Source of the DNA: an uncultured Clostridia bacterium | GTDB taxonomy: Bacteria; Bacillota; Clostridia; Oscillospirales; Acutalibacteraceae | Length of the DNA stretch: 64,000 nt | Assembly: GCA_946407065.1 (NCBI GenBank) | Contig: CAMJMQ010000008.1 | Location: 1 to 64,000, forward strand | Direction of reading: 5' to 3' | In this document: one piece after another, positions 46,684-55,865 of the stretch | Layout: each line of letters starts with the position of its first letter | Numbering within the stretch: the stretch's first letter is position 1 | The notes under the pieces: generated by a model | The model's input: the letters and a program-made list of their open reading frames with translations, nothing else | Told to the model about the DNA's origin: nothing | Database searches by the model: none | Made by a program: the position numbers and the translations under genes

Positions 46684-47814
46684 TTATATGCGATTATCAA
46701 GTATATTTCTATATTTTTGATAGAAAACCTCGTATGTTCCCGCGTCTAAATTGTCACGTATTTTCTGCATCAGCGTATTGTAGAAGTACAAATTGTGCAT
46801 CACCGCCAGCCGCATACCCAGCATTTCCTTCGCTTTGAACAGGTGCCTGAGATAAGCGCGGGTATGATGCTGACATACGGGGCAGTCACATTCGCTGTCG
46901 ATGGGAGATTCATCCAGCTCGAACTTTGCGTTCATGATATTGATGATGCCGCTCCATGTGAACAGATGGCCGTGTCTTGCGTTGCGCGAGGGCATGACGC
47001 AATCGAAGAGATCAACGCCTCTGTGTACCGCTTCGAGAATATTAACGGGTGTACCGACGCCCATCAAGTATCTGGGCTTATTCTTCGGCGCGAAAGGTTC
47101 CACCGCCTCGATGATCTCATACATCGTCTCGGCAGGCTCACCGACCGCCAGACCGCCGATCGCGTAACCGTCAAGATCGATCTGAGCGATCTCTTTCATA
47201 TGATCGATCCTCAGATCGCGATAGGTTGCGCCCTGATTGATACCGAACAGCATTTGATGGGGGTTGATGGTATCGTCAAGCGAATTGAGCCTGTCCATCT
47301 CCGCTTTGCATCGGTTGAGCCAGTTGGTAGTGCGCTTGACAGACGCCTTAGCGTATTCATACGGCGCGGGATTTTCCACACATTCGTCGAACGCCATCGC
47401 AATGGTCGAGCCTAAGTTTGACTGGATCCGCATACTTTCTTCGGGACCCATAAAGATGCGTCTGCCGTCGATATGGGAGTTGAACACAACGCCTTCTTCA
47501 GTGATGTTATTCAGCTTTGCCAGAGAAAAGACCTGAAATCCGCCGGAATCCGTGAGGATCACGCCGTTCCATCCGGTCATCTTGTGCAGCCCTCCGAGCT
47601 TCTTGACCGTTTCATCCCCGGGTCGAAGGTGCAGATGATAGGTATTGCTCAGCATGACCTGCGTGTTGATATGCTGTAGATCATATGCCGACAGTCCGCC
47701 TTTGATCGCGGCACAGGTCGCGACATTCATAAATGCCGGCATCTGTACCGTGCCGTGGACGGTTTTGAACTCGCCGCGTCGGGCGTTTCCTTCTTGCTTT
47801 AATAATGTATACAT
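46684..47814 (-). CDS. tgt: tRNA-guanine transglycosylase
   Basis: 376 aa. Exchanges guanine 34 for preQ1 in GUN-anticodon tRNAs. The motifs TDSGGFQVFSL, FDECVENPAPYEY, the QGATYRDLR loop and GIGVGEP-like GLAVGEP are present. The C-terminal zinc site is CDCPVC followed, after 25 residues, by MHN. It lies 15 bp after queA, the next enzyme of the queuosine pathway, on the same strand. Confidence 0.96.
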   Translation of the reverse strand: MYTLLKQEGNARRGEFKTVHGTVQMPAFMNVATCAAIKGGLSAYDLQHINTQVMLSNTYHLHLRPGDETVKKLGGLHKMTGWNGVILTDSGGFQVFSLAKLNNITEEGVVFNSHIDGRRIFMGPEESMRIQSNLGSTIAMAFDECVENPAPYEYAKASVKRTTNWLNRCKAEMDRLNSLDDTINPHQMLFGINQGATYRDLRIDHMKEIAQIDLDGYAIGGLAVGEPAETMYEIIEAVEPFAPKNKPRYLMGVGTPVNILEAVHRGVDLFDCVMPSRNARHGHLFTWSGIINIMNAKFELDESPIDSECDCPVCQHHTRAYLRHLFKAKEMLGMRLAVMHNLYFYNTLMQKIRDNLDAGTYEVFYQKYRNILDNRI

Positions 47815-47829
47815 AATGTTCCCTTTATT

Positions 47830-48852
47830 TTATAATATTGCCATCGCATCGCCGAACGAGAAAAAGCGATATTTCTCCTTCACAGCGATCTCATATGCCT
47901 TCATCGTTTTATCATAGCCATAAAACGCGGACACCAGCATGATCAACGTGCTCTCGGGAAGATGGAAGTTCGTAATCAAGCCGTCGAGCACCTTGAATGT
48001 AAAGCCCGGATAAATGAAAATATCGGTGAAGCCGTCACAGGCGCGGATCTCACCGTTTGCCGCGACGCTCTCGAGCGTACGGCAGGAGGTCGTGCCGACC
48101 GCGATCACACGCTTGCCGTTCGCTTTTGTACGCTTGATCAGCTCTGCGGTTTCCGAGGGGATCTCGTAATGCTCGCTGTGCATCTTATGCTTGGTCACTT
48201 CATCGACCTTGACGGGTCGGAACGTGCCCAGTCCGACATGGAGCGTGACATATCCGATGTTCACGCCCTTTGCGCGAATCTTATCGAGCAGTTCGTTGGT
48301 GAAATGCAGACCCGCAGTCGGAGCGGCGGCAGAGCCGAGCTCATGCGAATAGACTGTTTGGTAACGCTCCTGATCCTCGAGCTTTTCGGTGATGTAAGGG
48401 GGAAGGGGCATTTGACCGATCTTGTCAAGGGTGGTGTAGATGTTTTCTTCACTCTGTAATTCGACGATCCGATTGCCGTCCTCTATGATATCGACGACCT
48501 CCGCTTTTAACAATCCGTCGCCGAAGATGAACCTTGTGCCGATCTTCGCCTTCTTACCGGGCTTGACCAGGGTTTCCCAGCGGTTGCCGCTGAGCTGCTT
48601 CAACAGCAGAAATTCGATCTTCGCACCCGTATCCTCTTTCACGCCGTAGATACGCGCGGGGATGACGCGGGAATCGTTGACGATCAGGCAATCACCCTCA
48701 TTAAGATAATCGAGTATATCATAAAAATAACGGTGCTCGATCTCGTCATTCTCACGGTGCAGCACCATCAGTCGGGAATGATCCCGCGGTTCGATCGGTG
48801 TTTGCGCGATCTGTTCCTGCGGTAAATCATAATAAAAATCACTTGTCTTCAT
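47830..48852 (-). CDS. queA: S-adenosylmethionine:tRNA ribosyltransferase-isomerase
   Basis: 340 aa. Transfers the ribose of SAM to preQ1 in tRNA to make epoxyqueuosine. The N-terminal [21 protein letters not shown], the PTAGLHFT motif and the C-terminal [18 protein letters not shown] are diagnostic. It is the first gene of the queA-tgt unit. The 171 bp upstream is shared with the divergent asd promoter. A TATAAT on the minus strand is visible there, but it lacks a good -35. Confidence 0.96.
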   Translation of the reverse strand: MKTSDFYYDLPQEQIAQTPIEPRDHSRLMVLHRENDEIEHRYFYDILDYLNEGDCLIVNDSRVIPARIYGVKEDTGAKIEFLLLKQLSGNRWETLVKPGKKAKIGTRFIFGDGLLKAEVVDIIEDGNRIVELQSEENIYTTLDKIGQMPLPPYITEKLEDQERYQTVYSHELGSAAAPTAGLHFTNELLDKIRAKGVNIGYVTLHVGLGTFRPVKVDEVTKHKMHSEHYEIPSETAELIKRTKANGKRVIAVGTTSCRTLESVAANGEIRACDGFTDIFIYPGFTFKVLDGLITNFHLPESTLIMLVSAFYGYDKTMKAYEIAVKEKYRFFSFGDAMAIL

Positions 48853-48891
48853 ACATTGACCTCAAAAAACGCAGTTATTACACAATTGAAA

Positions 48892-48920
48892 TTGACAAAT
48901 CCGCAATGGAATGGTATATT
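48892..48920 (+). promoter_or_regulatory. Predicted promoter of asd-dapA-dapB
   Basis: TTGACA (48892-48897), 17 bp, TATATT (48915-48920). The roughly 97-nt leader that follows is AT-rich. No lysine riboswitch or T-box is recognisable, and it would be too short for either. Confidence 0.7.
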
Positions 48921-49023
48921 ATAACTTGATATAGATTAACCATCTATATGAATTTGCCTATCATATAATATATTATTATTGGAAAAAACTCAACTGTTTT
49001 TTTAAAATTGGGAGGTATATAGT

Positions 49024-50109
49024 ATGAAAACGTTTAATGTCGGAATTATCGGCGCCACGGGTATGGTGGGTCAGAGATTTTCTCTCTTGCTCGAAAATCA
49101 TCCGTGGTTCAATGTCACCGCGATCGCCGCGTCCAAGCGCAGCGCAGGCAAAACCTATGCCGAGGCTGTCGAGGGCAGATGGGCGATGACCGCACCGATC
49201 CCCGCCAACATCAAGGATATGGTCATGATGGACGCCGCTGATGTAGAGGCAGTCGCCGCAAAGGTCGACTTTGTCTTCTGCGCGGTCGATATGAAGAAGG
49301 ATGAGATCAAGGCACTCGAGGAGGCTTATGCCAAGGCAGAGTGCCCCGTCGTCTCCAATAACTCCGCGAACCGCGGTACACCCGATGTACCGATGATCGT
49401 ACCCGAGATCAACCCCGATCACGCTCAGATCATCCACGCGCAGAGAAAGCGTCTGGGTACCAAGCGCGGCTTCATCGCTGTTAAGTCCAACTGCTCTTTG
49501 CAGAGCTATGTTCCCGCGATCCATCCCTTAAAGGAAAAGTATAAAGTCAACAAGGTGCTTGCCTGCACCTATCAGGCGATCTCTGGCGCGGGTAAAACCT
49601 TTGAGCGCTGGCCCGAGATGGTCGATAACCTGATCCCGTATATCGGCGGTGAGGAAGAGAAGAGCGAGCAGGAGCCCTTAAAGCTCTGGGGTCATATCGA
49701 GGGCGACAAGATCGTCAACGCAGATGACATCGCCATCACCTCACAGTGCCTGCGTGTACCTGTCTCGGACGGTCACACCGCCGCGGTATTCATCGACTTC
49801 GGCGTAGAGAATAAACCGAGCGTCGAGGAGATCATCGATATCTGGAACAATTACAAGGGAAGAGCACAGGAGCTCGAGCTTCCTTCCGCTCCCAAGCAGT
49901 TTCTGCATTATTTCACCGAACCCGACAGACCTCAGATCAAGTCTGAGCGTATGCTCGAGGGCGGCATGGCGGTTTCCGTCGGTCGTCTCAGACCCGATAC
50001 CCAGTATGATATGAAGTTCGTCTGCATGTCCCACAACACCCTGCGCGGCGCTGCGGGCGGCGCTGTCCTGATGGCTGAGCTGCTCTGTGCCGAAGGCTAC
50101 ATGGACTGA
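49024..50109 (+). CDS. asd: Aspartate-semialdehyde dehydrogenase
   Basis: 361 aa. Reduces aspartyl phosphate to the semialdehyde that feeds lysine/diaminopimelate, threonine and methionine synthesis. The N-terminal Rossmann GATGMVGQRF (10-19), the catalytic C157 (SNCSLQ) and the C-terminal GRLRPD and SHNTLRGAAGG are present. It is of the longer archaeal/fungal-like type (361 aa; the usual bacterial form is about 340). GGGAGG precedes the ATG. It heads an asd-dapA-dapB unit. Confidence 0.95.
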   Translation: MKTFNVGIIGATGMVGQRFSLLLENHPWFNVTAIAASKRSAGKTYAEAVEGRWAMTAPIPANIKDMVMMDAADVEAVAAKVDFVFCAVDMKKDEIKALEEAYAKAECPVVSNNSANRGTPDVPMIVPEINPDHAQIIHAQRKRLGTKRGFIAVKSNCSLQSYVPAIHPLKEKYKVNKVLACTYQAISGAGKTFERWPEMVDNLIPYIGGEEEKSEQEPLKLWGHIEGDKIVNADDIAITSQCLRVPVSDGHTAAVFIDFGVENKPSVEEIIDIWNNYKGRAQELELPSAPKQFLHYFTEPDRPQIKSERMLEGGMAVSVGRLRPDTQYDMKFVCMSHNTLRGAAGGAVLMAELLCAEGYMD

Positions 50110-50114
50110 AATCG

Positions 50115-50142
50115 AGTGATTAGTGGTCAGTGATTAGTGATC
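50115..50142. repeat. Heptamer block after asd
   Basis: Four AGTGRTY-type heptamers (AGTGATT, AGTGGTC, AGTGATT, AGTGATC) start 6 bp after the asd stop. They are reverse complements of the CACTRAY family. Confidence 0.75.
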
Positions 50143-50207
50143 AGTATTATTGATTCGTCATTGAATGTTAATACTCCTTTATATCACTTTTATTAGGAGG
50201 ATTTTTT

Positions 50208-51107
50208 ATGAGCAAGCATATTTTTACAGGTGCAGGCGTTGCGCTGATCACCCCGATGCACAGCGACGGTTCCGTCAACTACGAAGAACTGGCACGTTTA
50301 TTGGAATTCCAGGTTGAGAACGGAACCGACGCGATCATCGCGTGCGGTACCACCGGTGAAGCCGCGACCTTGACCGTCAAGGAGCATTGCGAGGTGTTAT
50401 CCTTTGTCTGCGAGCGTATCAACGGCCGCATCCCCGTTATCGCGGGTACCGGCTCCAACGATACCTCTACCGCGATCGAGCTGAGCAAATCCGCCGAGGC
50501 AAGCGGCGCGGACGCGCTGTTATCCGTCACACCTTACTATAATAAGACGTCACAGAACGGTTTGATTCGCCATTTTACCACCATCGCAGATAACATCGAT
50601 CTGCCGATGATCCTGTATAATGTACCCTCGCGTACCGGTTGCAACATCAAACCCAAAACTTACGCTGAGCTGTGCAAGCACGAGAACATCGTCGCTACCA
50701 AGGAGGCAAACGGCGATATCTCCAGCGTTTCACAGACACGTTCTCTGTGCGGCGATAAGCTAGATATCTATTCGGGTAACGATGATCAGACCGTGCCCTT
50801 CATGTCGCTGGGCGCTTTGGGCGTTATCTCCGTCTTCTCGAATTTCTGTCCGAAGGAGATGCACGAGATCTGCGAGTTGTGCCTGAACAATAACTTTGTG
50901 GAAGCATCCAAGATGAATTTCCACTACGTCGAGCTGATGGATATCATGTTCTCCGACGTCAACCCGATCCCTGTCAAGACCGCCATGAATCTGATCGGCT
51001 TCAATGCGGGCGAGTGCAGACTGCCGCTCGTACCCATGAGCTATTCGGGTTACCACGATCTCAAGGATTGTCTGGCAAAGTACAACCTGATCGGTAAATA
51101 CGCATAA
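50208..51107 (+). CDS. dapA: 4-hydroxy-tetrahydrodipicolinate synthase
   Basis: 299 aa TIM-barrel aldolase condensing pyruvate with aspartate semialdehyde. The Schiff-base lysine is K165 (ATKEANGD), the catalytic tyrosine Y137 (LYNVPSRT), and the GTTGE phosphate/pyruvate loop is at 47-51. TAGGAGG precedes the ATG. It lies 98 bp after asd, a gap occupied by the heptamer block. It supplies lysine and peptidoglycan diaminopimelate. Confidence 0.96.
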   Translation: MSKHIFTGAGVALITPMHSDGSVNYEELARLLEFQVENGTDAIIACGTTGEAATLTVKEHCEVLSFVCERINGRIPVIAGTGSNDTSTAIELSKSAEASGADALLSVTPYYNKTSQNGLIRHFTTIADNIDLPMILYNVPSRTGCNIKPKTYAELCKHENIVATKEANGDISSVSQTRSLCGDKLDIYSGNDDQTVPFMSLGALGVISVFSNFCPKEMHEICELCLNNNFVEASKMNFHYVELMDIMFSDVNPIPVKTAMNLIGFNAGECRLPLVPMSYSGYHDLKDCLAKYNLIGKYA

Positions 51108-51114
51108 ATACTAC

Positions 51115-51193
51115 TGTCATTGCGAAGCTATCAACATCGCGTTGAAGCTATGGCGATCTCATCCGATTGTCATGGGTATCCCTCGCAATGACT
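51115..51193. repeat. TGTCATTGCGA inverted-repeat element between dapA and dapB
   Basis: GTCATTGCGA (51116-51125) and TCGCAATGAC (51183-51192) are perfect 10-bp terminal inverted repeats around 57 bp. The spacing is the same as in the element at 13690. It lies 8 bp after the dapA stop and before the dapB ribosome site. Confidence 0.75.
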
Positions 51194-51214
51194 CTTTCTT
51201 ATCGGAGGTTTCAT

Positions 51215-51964
51215 ATGATCAAGATATTACTCAACGGCTGTCTCGGCAAGATGGGACAGGCTGTAGAATCCTGCGTGAATGAGCGCGAGGATGTGATGAT
51301 TTCCTGCGGCGTTGATATCGCCACGGGCGACAAGACCTATCCCGTATACAACTGCTTTGTCGATGTGCAGGAAAAGCCCGACGTCATTATCGACTTTTCC
51401 AATCCGCTGGTGCTGGACGATATGCTGAGTTTTGCTGTCGATCATCAGACGCCCGTTATCATCTGCACCACCGGTTTTTCCGAGGCACAGGTACAGAAGA
51501 TCAGGAATACCGCGAAACAGATCCCTGTATTCTATTCCGGCAATATGTCGCTGGGCATCAATGTACTGATCGCTCTGTCCAAGATGGCGGCGAAAGTGCT
51601 GTATAACAGCTTTGACATTGAAGTGGTGGAGAAGCACCACAATCTCAAAATTGACGCTCCCTCGGGTACTGCACTGATGATTGCCGACGCGATCAATGAG
51701 GAGATCGGCGACGCGCAGTATATCTATGACCGTCACGCGTACCGCAAAAAGCGCGAGCATAACGAGATCGGCATCCATTCCATCCGCGGCGGTACGATCG
51801 TCGGCGAGCACGAGGTCATCTTTGCGGGACATGACGAGGTCGTTTCCTTAAAGCATCAGGCGCAGAGCAAGGGCGTATTTGCCGCGGGAGCGGTCAACGC
51901 CGCCGCTTATATGAAGGACAAGCCTGCAGGTCTGTATGACATGTCTGATGTATTGAAGGGATAA
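51215..51964 (+). CDS. dapB: 4-hydroxy-tetrahydrodipicolinate reductase
   Basis: 249 aa NAD(P)H-dependent reductase following DapA. It has the Rossmann motif ILLNGCLGKMGQ, the STGFSEAQ-like TTGFSEAQ, the catalytic EKHHNLKIDAPSGTA and GGTIVGEHEV. The open frame runs back to 51167 through the repeat element. The ATG at 51215 is chosen because CGGAGG lies 8 nt before it and the protein then starts at its Rossmann strand. Confidence 0.95.
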   Translation: MIKILLNGCLGKMGQAVESCVNEREDVMISCGVDIATGDKTYPVYNCFVDVQEKPDVIIDFSNPLVLDDMLSFAVDHQTPVIICTTGFSEAQVQKIRNTAKQIPVFYSGNMSLGINVLIALSKMAAKVLYNSFDIEVVEKHHNLKIDAPSGTALMIADAINEEIGDAQYIYDRHAYRKKREHNEIGIHSIRGGTIVGEHEVIFAGHDEVVSLKHQAQSKGVFAAGAVNAAAYMKDKPAGLYDMSDVLKG

Positions 51965-51972
51965 AATAATTT

Positions 51973-51993
51973 AGTGATCAGTGGTCAGTGCTT
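51973..51993. repeat. Heptamer block after dapB
   Basis: AGTGATC, AGTGGTC and AGTGCTT in tandem, starting 8 bp after the dapB stop. Same family and orientation as at 50115. Confidence 0.6.
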
Positions 51994-52035
51994 ATATCTA
52001 CGAATTCAGCACCGCGGCGCACACTTTAATTGTTT

Positions 52036-52154
52036 TATCATATACTGATACGGAACAGAAATGGCTATTGTTTAACAGCCCCGTTAAACATATAACAGAA
52101 AAAGACGCACGCGTAACACCTTTGTTTTTCTATCATATACTGATAGGGAACAGA
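52036..52154. repeat. Pair of 24-bp direct repeats in the DUF3343 leader
   Basis: The two copies (52036-52059 and 52131-52154) differ by one base. Each contains the small palindrome TATCA-TATAC-TGATA. Copy 2 forms the apex and 3' arm of the terminator hairpin. Between them lies a perfect GTTTAAC/GTTAAAC hairpin (52070-52089). Confidence 0.8.
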
Positions 52155-52165
52155 GGTGTTTTTTT
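52115..52165 (+). terminator. Terminator/attenuator hairpin directly before DUF3343
   Basis: About 20 paired bases (52115-52135 with 52141-52160, one bulge, a few G-T pairs), loop TATAC, then seven T residues ending at the base before the ATG. The 3' arm contains GAGGTG, the ribosome site of the next gene. It may end the asd-dap operon, control the next gene, or both. Confidence 0.85.
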
Positions 52166-52393
52166 ATGAACAAAGAATTGATACTCGTGCCCTCCGTGAC
52201 CTACGCGATGAAAGCAAAGAGTATTTTAGAACAATATCAGATCCGATCCTATATTCAGCGCACGCCCAAATATGTGAATATCAAATCCTGCGGTTATTGT
52301 CTGTTTGTACCGAATCGCTCCGATGAAGCAGAACAGATCCTGAGAAAAAACGGCGTACGTGTCCTCGGCAGGGCGGAGCGGGAAAAGCCGTGA
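52166..52393 (+). CDS. DUF3343 protein (putative Se/S carrier-like)
   Basis: 75 aa soluble protein with a ferredoxin-like beta-alpha-beta pattern. The DUF3343 core is seen as VTYAMKAKSILEQYQI and the conserved SCGYCLFV, whose first cysteine is the presumed carrier residue. Members are described as putative Se/S carriers and often neighbour cysteine-desulfurase-like proteins of the EF2568 type, as here, where the stop overlaps the next start (GTGA). GAGGTG in the terminator arm is the ribosome site. Substrate (S or Se) is not known. Confidence 0.82.
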   Translation: MNKELILVPSVTYAMKAKSILEQYQIRSYIQRTPKYVNIKSCGYCLFVPNRSDEAEQILRKNGVRVLGRAEREKP

Positions 52394-53535
52394 TCTATCT
52401 CGACAATTCCGCTACCACCTACCCAAAGCCGCCGCAGGTGATCCGTGCCGTGCAAAATGCCGTCAAAGCCTACGGCTTCAACCCCGGCAGAGGCGGTTAT
52501 CGGCAATCGCTCCAAACAGCGCAAAAGGTGTATGAGGCACGTGAAACGATCGCGGGCTTCTTTCACGTGCCATCACCGGAATCGGTCATCATTACTCCCG
52601 GGTGTACCCAGTCGCTGAACATGGTCATCAAGGGTTTGCTCAAACACGGCGATCATGTCGTGATATCTTCTTTGGAGCATAACGCCGTTTACCGTCCTAT
52701 CTATCAGCTCAGCAAAATGGGGGAGATCACCTTTGGCATTGCCGACGTTGTGATCGGTGACGATGAATCGACGATCTCCAACTTTCGCAATGCGATCAAC
52801 GAACACACAAGGATGATTATTTGCACCCATGCGTCCAATGTCATCGGCTATCGTTTGCCGACAGAGCGACTTTGCGCTCTGGCGCATAGCTACGGTATTC
52901 CGTTCTGTCTGGATGCCGCTCAAAGCGCGGGAGTATTCCCGATCGATATGAATAATGACGGATATGACTTTGTCTGTTGTCCCGGACACAAATATCTCTA
53001 CGGCCCGATGGGAATAGGATTGCTCCTGATCGGAAATGATAATACGGTAGAGCCTTTGATCGCGGGCGGTACAGGCAGTTTATCCGCAGAACCGGATATG
53101 CCCGATTTTTATCCCGATCGGCTGGAAGCGGGCACACAGAATATCGCAGGGATCATGGGACTGAAAGCCGGTATCGATTTTATCACGCAGAAGGGGATCG
53201 GGAGGATCTATCAAAAGGAGTCTGGCACGATCAATGGACTGTATCAGTCGCTGAAACTGCACAAAAAGCTCCGTATCGTCGGCAGAGAAGATGATCGTGA
53301 GGGTGTTTACGCGCCTGTACTTGCGTTTTCCGTTGACGGGATAGACAGCGAAACTGTCGCCGAAACCCTTTCACAGCGATACCATATCGCCGTCAGAGGC
53401 GGACTGCACTGCTCACCCTTGGCGCATCAAGCACTGGGAACACTCGATCACGGCATTGTTCGGATATCGCCGTCTGTATTCACCTCGACGGAAGAAATCA
53501 ACATCCTGTATCACGCATTGCATCGAATCAAATAG
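52390..53535 (+). CDS. Cysteine desulfurase-like class V aminotransferase (EF2568 type)
   Basis: 381 aa PLP enzyme. It begins IYLDNSATTYPKP and has the PLP lysine K201 (CCPGHKY), the LDAAQSAG cofactor loop (D174) and the sulfur-accepting C341 (GGLHCSPLAH). It resembles the subfamily (TIGR01977) found beside DUF3343 and in selenium-dependent molybdenum hydroxylase loci of clostridia and enterococci. The start is GTG at 52390 overlapping the DUF3343 stop. It probably mobilises S or Se from (seleno)cysteine for the DUF3343 carrier. This pairing is inferred. Confidence 0.88.
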   Translation: MIYLDNSATTYPKPPQVIRAVQNAVKAYGFNPGRGGYRQSLQTAQKVYEARETIAGFFHVPSPESVIITPGCTQSLNMVIKGLLKHGDHVVISSLEHNAVYRPIYQLSKMGEITFGIADVVIGDDESTISNFRNAINEHTRMIICTHASNVIGYRLPTERLCALAHSYGIPFCLDAAQSAGVFPIDMNNDGYDFVCCPGHKYLYGPMGIGLLLIGNDNTVEPLIAGGTGSLSAEPDMPDFYPDRLEAGTQNIAGIMGLKAGIDFITQKGIGRIYQKESGTINGLYQSLKLHKKLRIVGREDDREGVYAPVLAFSVDGIDSETVAETLSQRYHIAVRGGLHCSPLAHQALGTLDHGIVRISPSVFTSTEEINILYHALHRIK

Positions 53536-53571
53536 TTATGTGAAAACTTTTTGAAAAATACCGAATTCGCC

Positions 53572-53600
53572 TTGCAATCATATGGGACGTATGTTAGAAT
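53572..53600 (+). promoter_or_regulatory. Predicted promoter of cdaA-ybbR
   Basis: TTGCAA (53572-53577), 17 bp, TAGAAT (53595-53600). Confidence 0.6.
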
Positions 53601-53674
53601 AAATTTGTGTATTGAAAATTTATGTGATTACAAATAACAGGAATTCAGAAAAAGCGATTCGGAAGGACGAATAT

Positions 53675-54550
53675 ATGGAAGCTACCTTTATAACACGATT
53701 GATAGGGACACTCAAAACCTTTGCCTTCAAGGATTTTATCGACGTTGTCATTATCGCGCTGCTTATTTTCTATCTGTTACGATTATTCCGCAACAGTCGT
53801 GCCGGTCAGCTGGTCAAGGGTTTCCTGATCCTGCTGGTCGTCTACGGTGTGTCATATCTTCTTCAACTCACGATGTTGACCTATATCCTCAACTCGATCT
53901 TCACCTATTGGGCGATCATCTTTATCGTCGTTTTTCAGCCGGAGCTACGATTGGGCCTGGAGCGGCTGGGACGTTCTAACAGAAGGTTGCGCAGCTTTAT
54001 GTCCTCTACGGTACAGAATCCCGAGGATAAGATCTACAAGGCGCTCTCCGACGTGGCGGATACCTGTGCGATTTTCTCCAAATCCAAAACCGGCGCGCTG
54101 ATCGTATTTGAGCGGGATACTCCTTTAGGTGAGATTGCGGACACGGGTACCCTCCTCAACAGTGATGTATCTCCCGCATTGTTGGGCAACATTTTCTTCA
54201 ACAAGGCGCCTTTACATGACGGAGCCAGCATTATCCGTGAAGGAAAGATCCTGGCTGCGGGATGTATTCTTCCCCTGTCCGACAGCCTGAACATCAGTCA
54301 GGAGCTGGGCACCAGACATCGTGCCGCGATCGGTATCACCGAATTAAGCGACGCGGTCGTCGTAGTCGTATCGGAAGAGACCGGCAGTATCTCTGTGGCT
54401 CTCAACGGCATATTGACGCGCGATTATAAGCGTGATGATCTGTATAATAGGCTGGTCGAATTGATCATAGTCGGCGACAATGACAAAAACACCGGGCTGT
54501 TTGCTGCTCTTTTCAATAAACGAAAGGAGAAGAAGAATGAAAAAGAATAA
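53675..54550 (+). CDS. cdaA: Membrane diadenylate cyclase CdaA
   Basis: Makes the second messenger c-di-AMP from two ATP. 291 aa from the chosen start: three transmembrane segments (within about 18-95), then a DAC domain with the catalytic HDGAS (LHDGASII) and GTRHRAA motifs. The frame opens at 53612, but GGAAGGA lies 7 nt before the ATG at 53675, and that start matches the family. It overlaps ybbR (cdaR) by 14 nt, the conserved pair. glmM, the usual third gene, is not here. Confidence 0.95.
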   Translation: MEATFITRLIGTLKTFAFKDFIDVVIIALLIFYLLRLFRNSRAGQLVKGFLILLVVYGVSYLLQLTMLTYILNSIFTYWAIIFIVVFQPELRLGLERLGRSNRRLRSFMSSTVQNPEDKIYKALSDVADTCAIFSKSKTGALIVFERDTPLGEIADTGTLLNSDVSPALLGNIFFNKAPLHDGASIIREGKILAAGCILPLSDSLNISQELGTRHRAAIGITELSDAVVVVVSEETGSISVALNGILTRDYKRDDLYNRLVELIIVGDNDKNTGLFAALFNKRKEKKNEKE

Positions 54551-55859
54551 AAGCTTTTTATCGAGATTATTCTCTTCAAATATCTTTTTACTGATCCTCT
54601 CCTTTATCCTCTCGTTTAGCTCATGGGTCGTCGTATCCTTTGTATCCGATACCAACATCAAAACAATTACTATTGAAAAAGTGCCCGTATCCATTGATTT
54701 ACCTGAGTCGGATTATGATTACACCTTTTTTCTGGATAAGTATTACGGTGTTTCTCTCGATGATTCCGGTAATCCGCTGGTCGATGTTGTAGTAAAGGGT
54801 AATGCGATCGTTGTCGGCTCTTTAAAGCCCGAGAACATTGACATCACAGGTAAAATCAATATCCCCAATAATGCCGCGTTGTCACCTCAGGAATATACGG
54901 TATCGTTGAATTATGAGAAATCCGGTGTACTGACGAACTACGAGGTTCAGTCGATCTCAACCTCGACACTGTCGGTCTATGTCGATCAGCCGCTCGAAAA
55001 AGAGTTTGATATCGTCAACTCCTGCACCTTCAAAAACACGGATAATACGAAGTATGCCAACCTTACCCTTTCTCAGTCGAAGGTCAAGATCAAAGGTCCC
55101 GAATCCTTGATTAATGAGATCTCGTCTGTTGAGGTGCATGGTGAGATCACCGAAGAAGGAACTGTAAAAAAAGGTTTTGTCTATAAGGATAGTGAAGGCA
55201 GGGAACTCACTGACGCGTATTTCACTCCCTCCGTTGAAAATGTAAGTGTCACCGCCAAGCTTTTACCGATAGCCACCGTTAACCTGAAGGTCGAGTATAA
55301 AAATAAACCAAGCGATGTGAAGACGCAGGCTAACATCTCACCTTCGGCGGTCAGAATAGCCGGTGAACAAGCAGAGCTGGATAAATACAAAAACGGCTTG
55401 ACGCTCACTACACTGGATTACGCTGAATTGAAGAATGAAAACTTTGAGCAAGATTTTACCATCACTCCACCGGATAATTGTAAGATCATAGCGGATGAAA
55501 ATGAAAAATCTGCTCCTACCAAAGCCAAAGTATCCTTGGATCTGGGCCCTTATTCGGAGAATACCGTCAGTAAGAAGATCACCTATGATGCCGACGGATA
55601 CACGTATACCTTTACACCGGGCGACATCAGTATTCAGCTCTACGGTGATGAGACCCAGATCAAAGGGATTACCTCGAGCGACATCAAGCTGACTGTTGAT
55701 ATTCCCGATGATTTTAAGAGTAAGCTCCAAGAATTGAAATCCGGAGAAAGCGTATCCCGACAGGGGGTCAAGCTCAAGCCGGAATTGAGCAGTGATTATT
55801 CCGAATGTTGGATCTACGGATCATATACGGTCGATCAGGTCACTGTTACAAAGAAATAA
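54537..55859 (+). CDS. cdaR: YbbR-domain regulator of CdaA (CdaR)
   Basis: 440 aa, single N-terminal transmembrane helix (about 15-35) and a large extracytoplasmic part with about four YbbR repeats of 80-90 residues. These are recognisable by recurring elements such as KIKGPESLINEISSVEV and IRAGEQAELD-like stretches. The protein binds and modulates CdaA in Firmicutes. AAGGAG lies 7 nt before the ATG, which is inside the 3' end of cdaA. A terminator follows, closing a two-gene operon. Confidence 0.9.
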   Translation: MKKNKSFLSRLFSSNIFLLILSFILSFSSWVVVSFVSDTNIKTITIEKVPVSIDLPESDYDYTFFLDKYYGVSLDDSGNPLVDVVVKGNAIVVGSLKPENIDITGKINIPNNAALSPQEYTVSLNYEKSGVLTNYEVQSISTSTLSVYVDQPLEKEFDIVNSCTFKNTDNTKYANLTLSQSKVKIKGPESLINEISSVEVHGEITEEGTVKKGFVYKDSEGRELTDAYFTPSVENVSVTAKLLPIATVNLKVEYKNKPSDVKTQANISPSAVRIAGEQAELDKYKNGLTLTTLDYAELKNENFEQDFTITPPDNCKIIADENEKSAPTKAKVSLDLGPYSENTVSKKITYDADGYTYTFTPGDISIQLYGDETQIKGITSSDIKLTVDIPDDFKSKLQELKSGESVSRQGVKLKPELSSDYSECWIYGSYTVDQVTVTKK

Positions 55860-55865
55860 TCGAAG

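Noticed and set aside
48921-49023. Lysine riboswitch or T-box in front of asd
   Set aside because: The leader is about 100 nt of AT-rich sequence without the conserved helices or a terminator; too short for either element.
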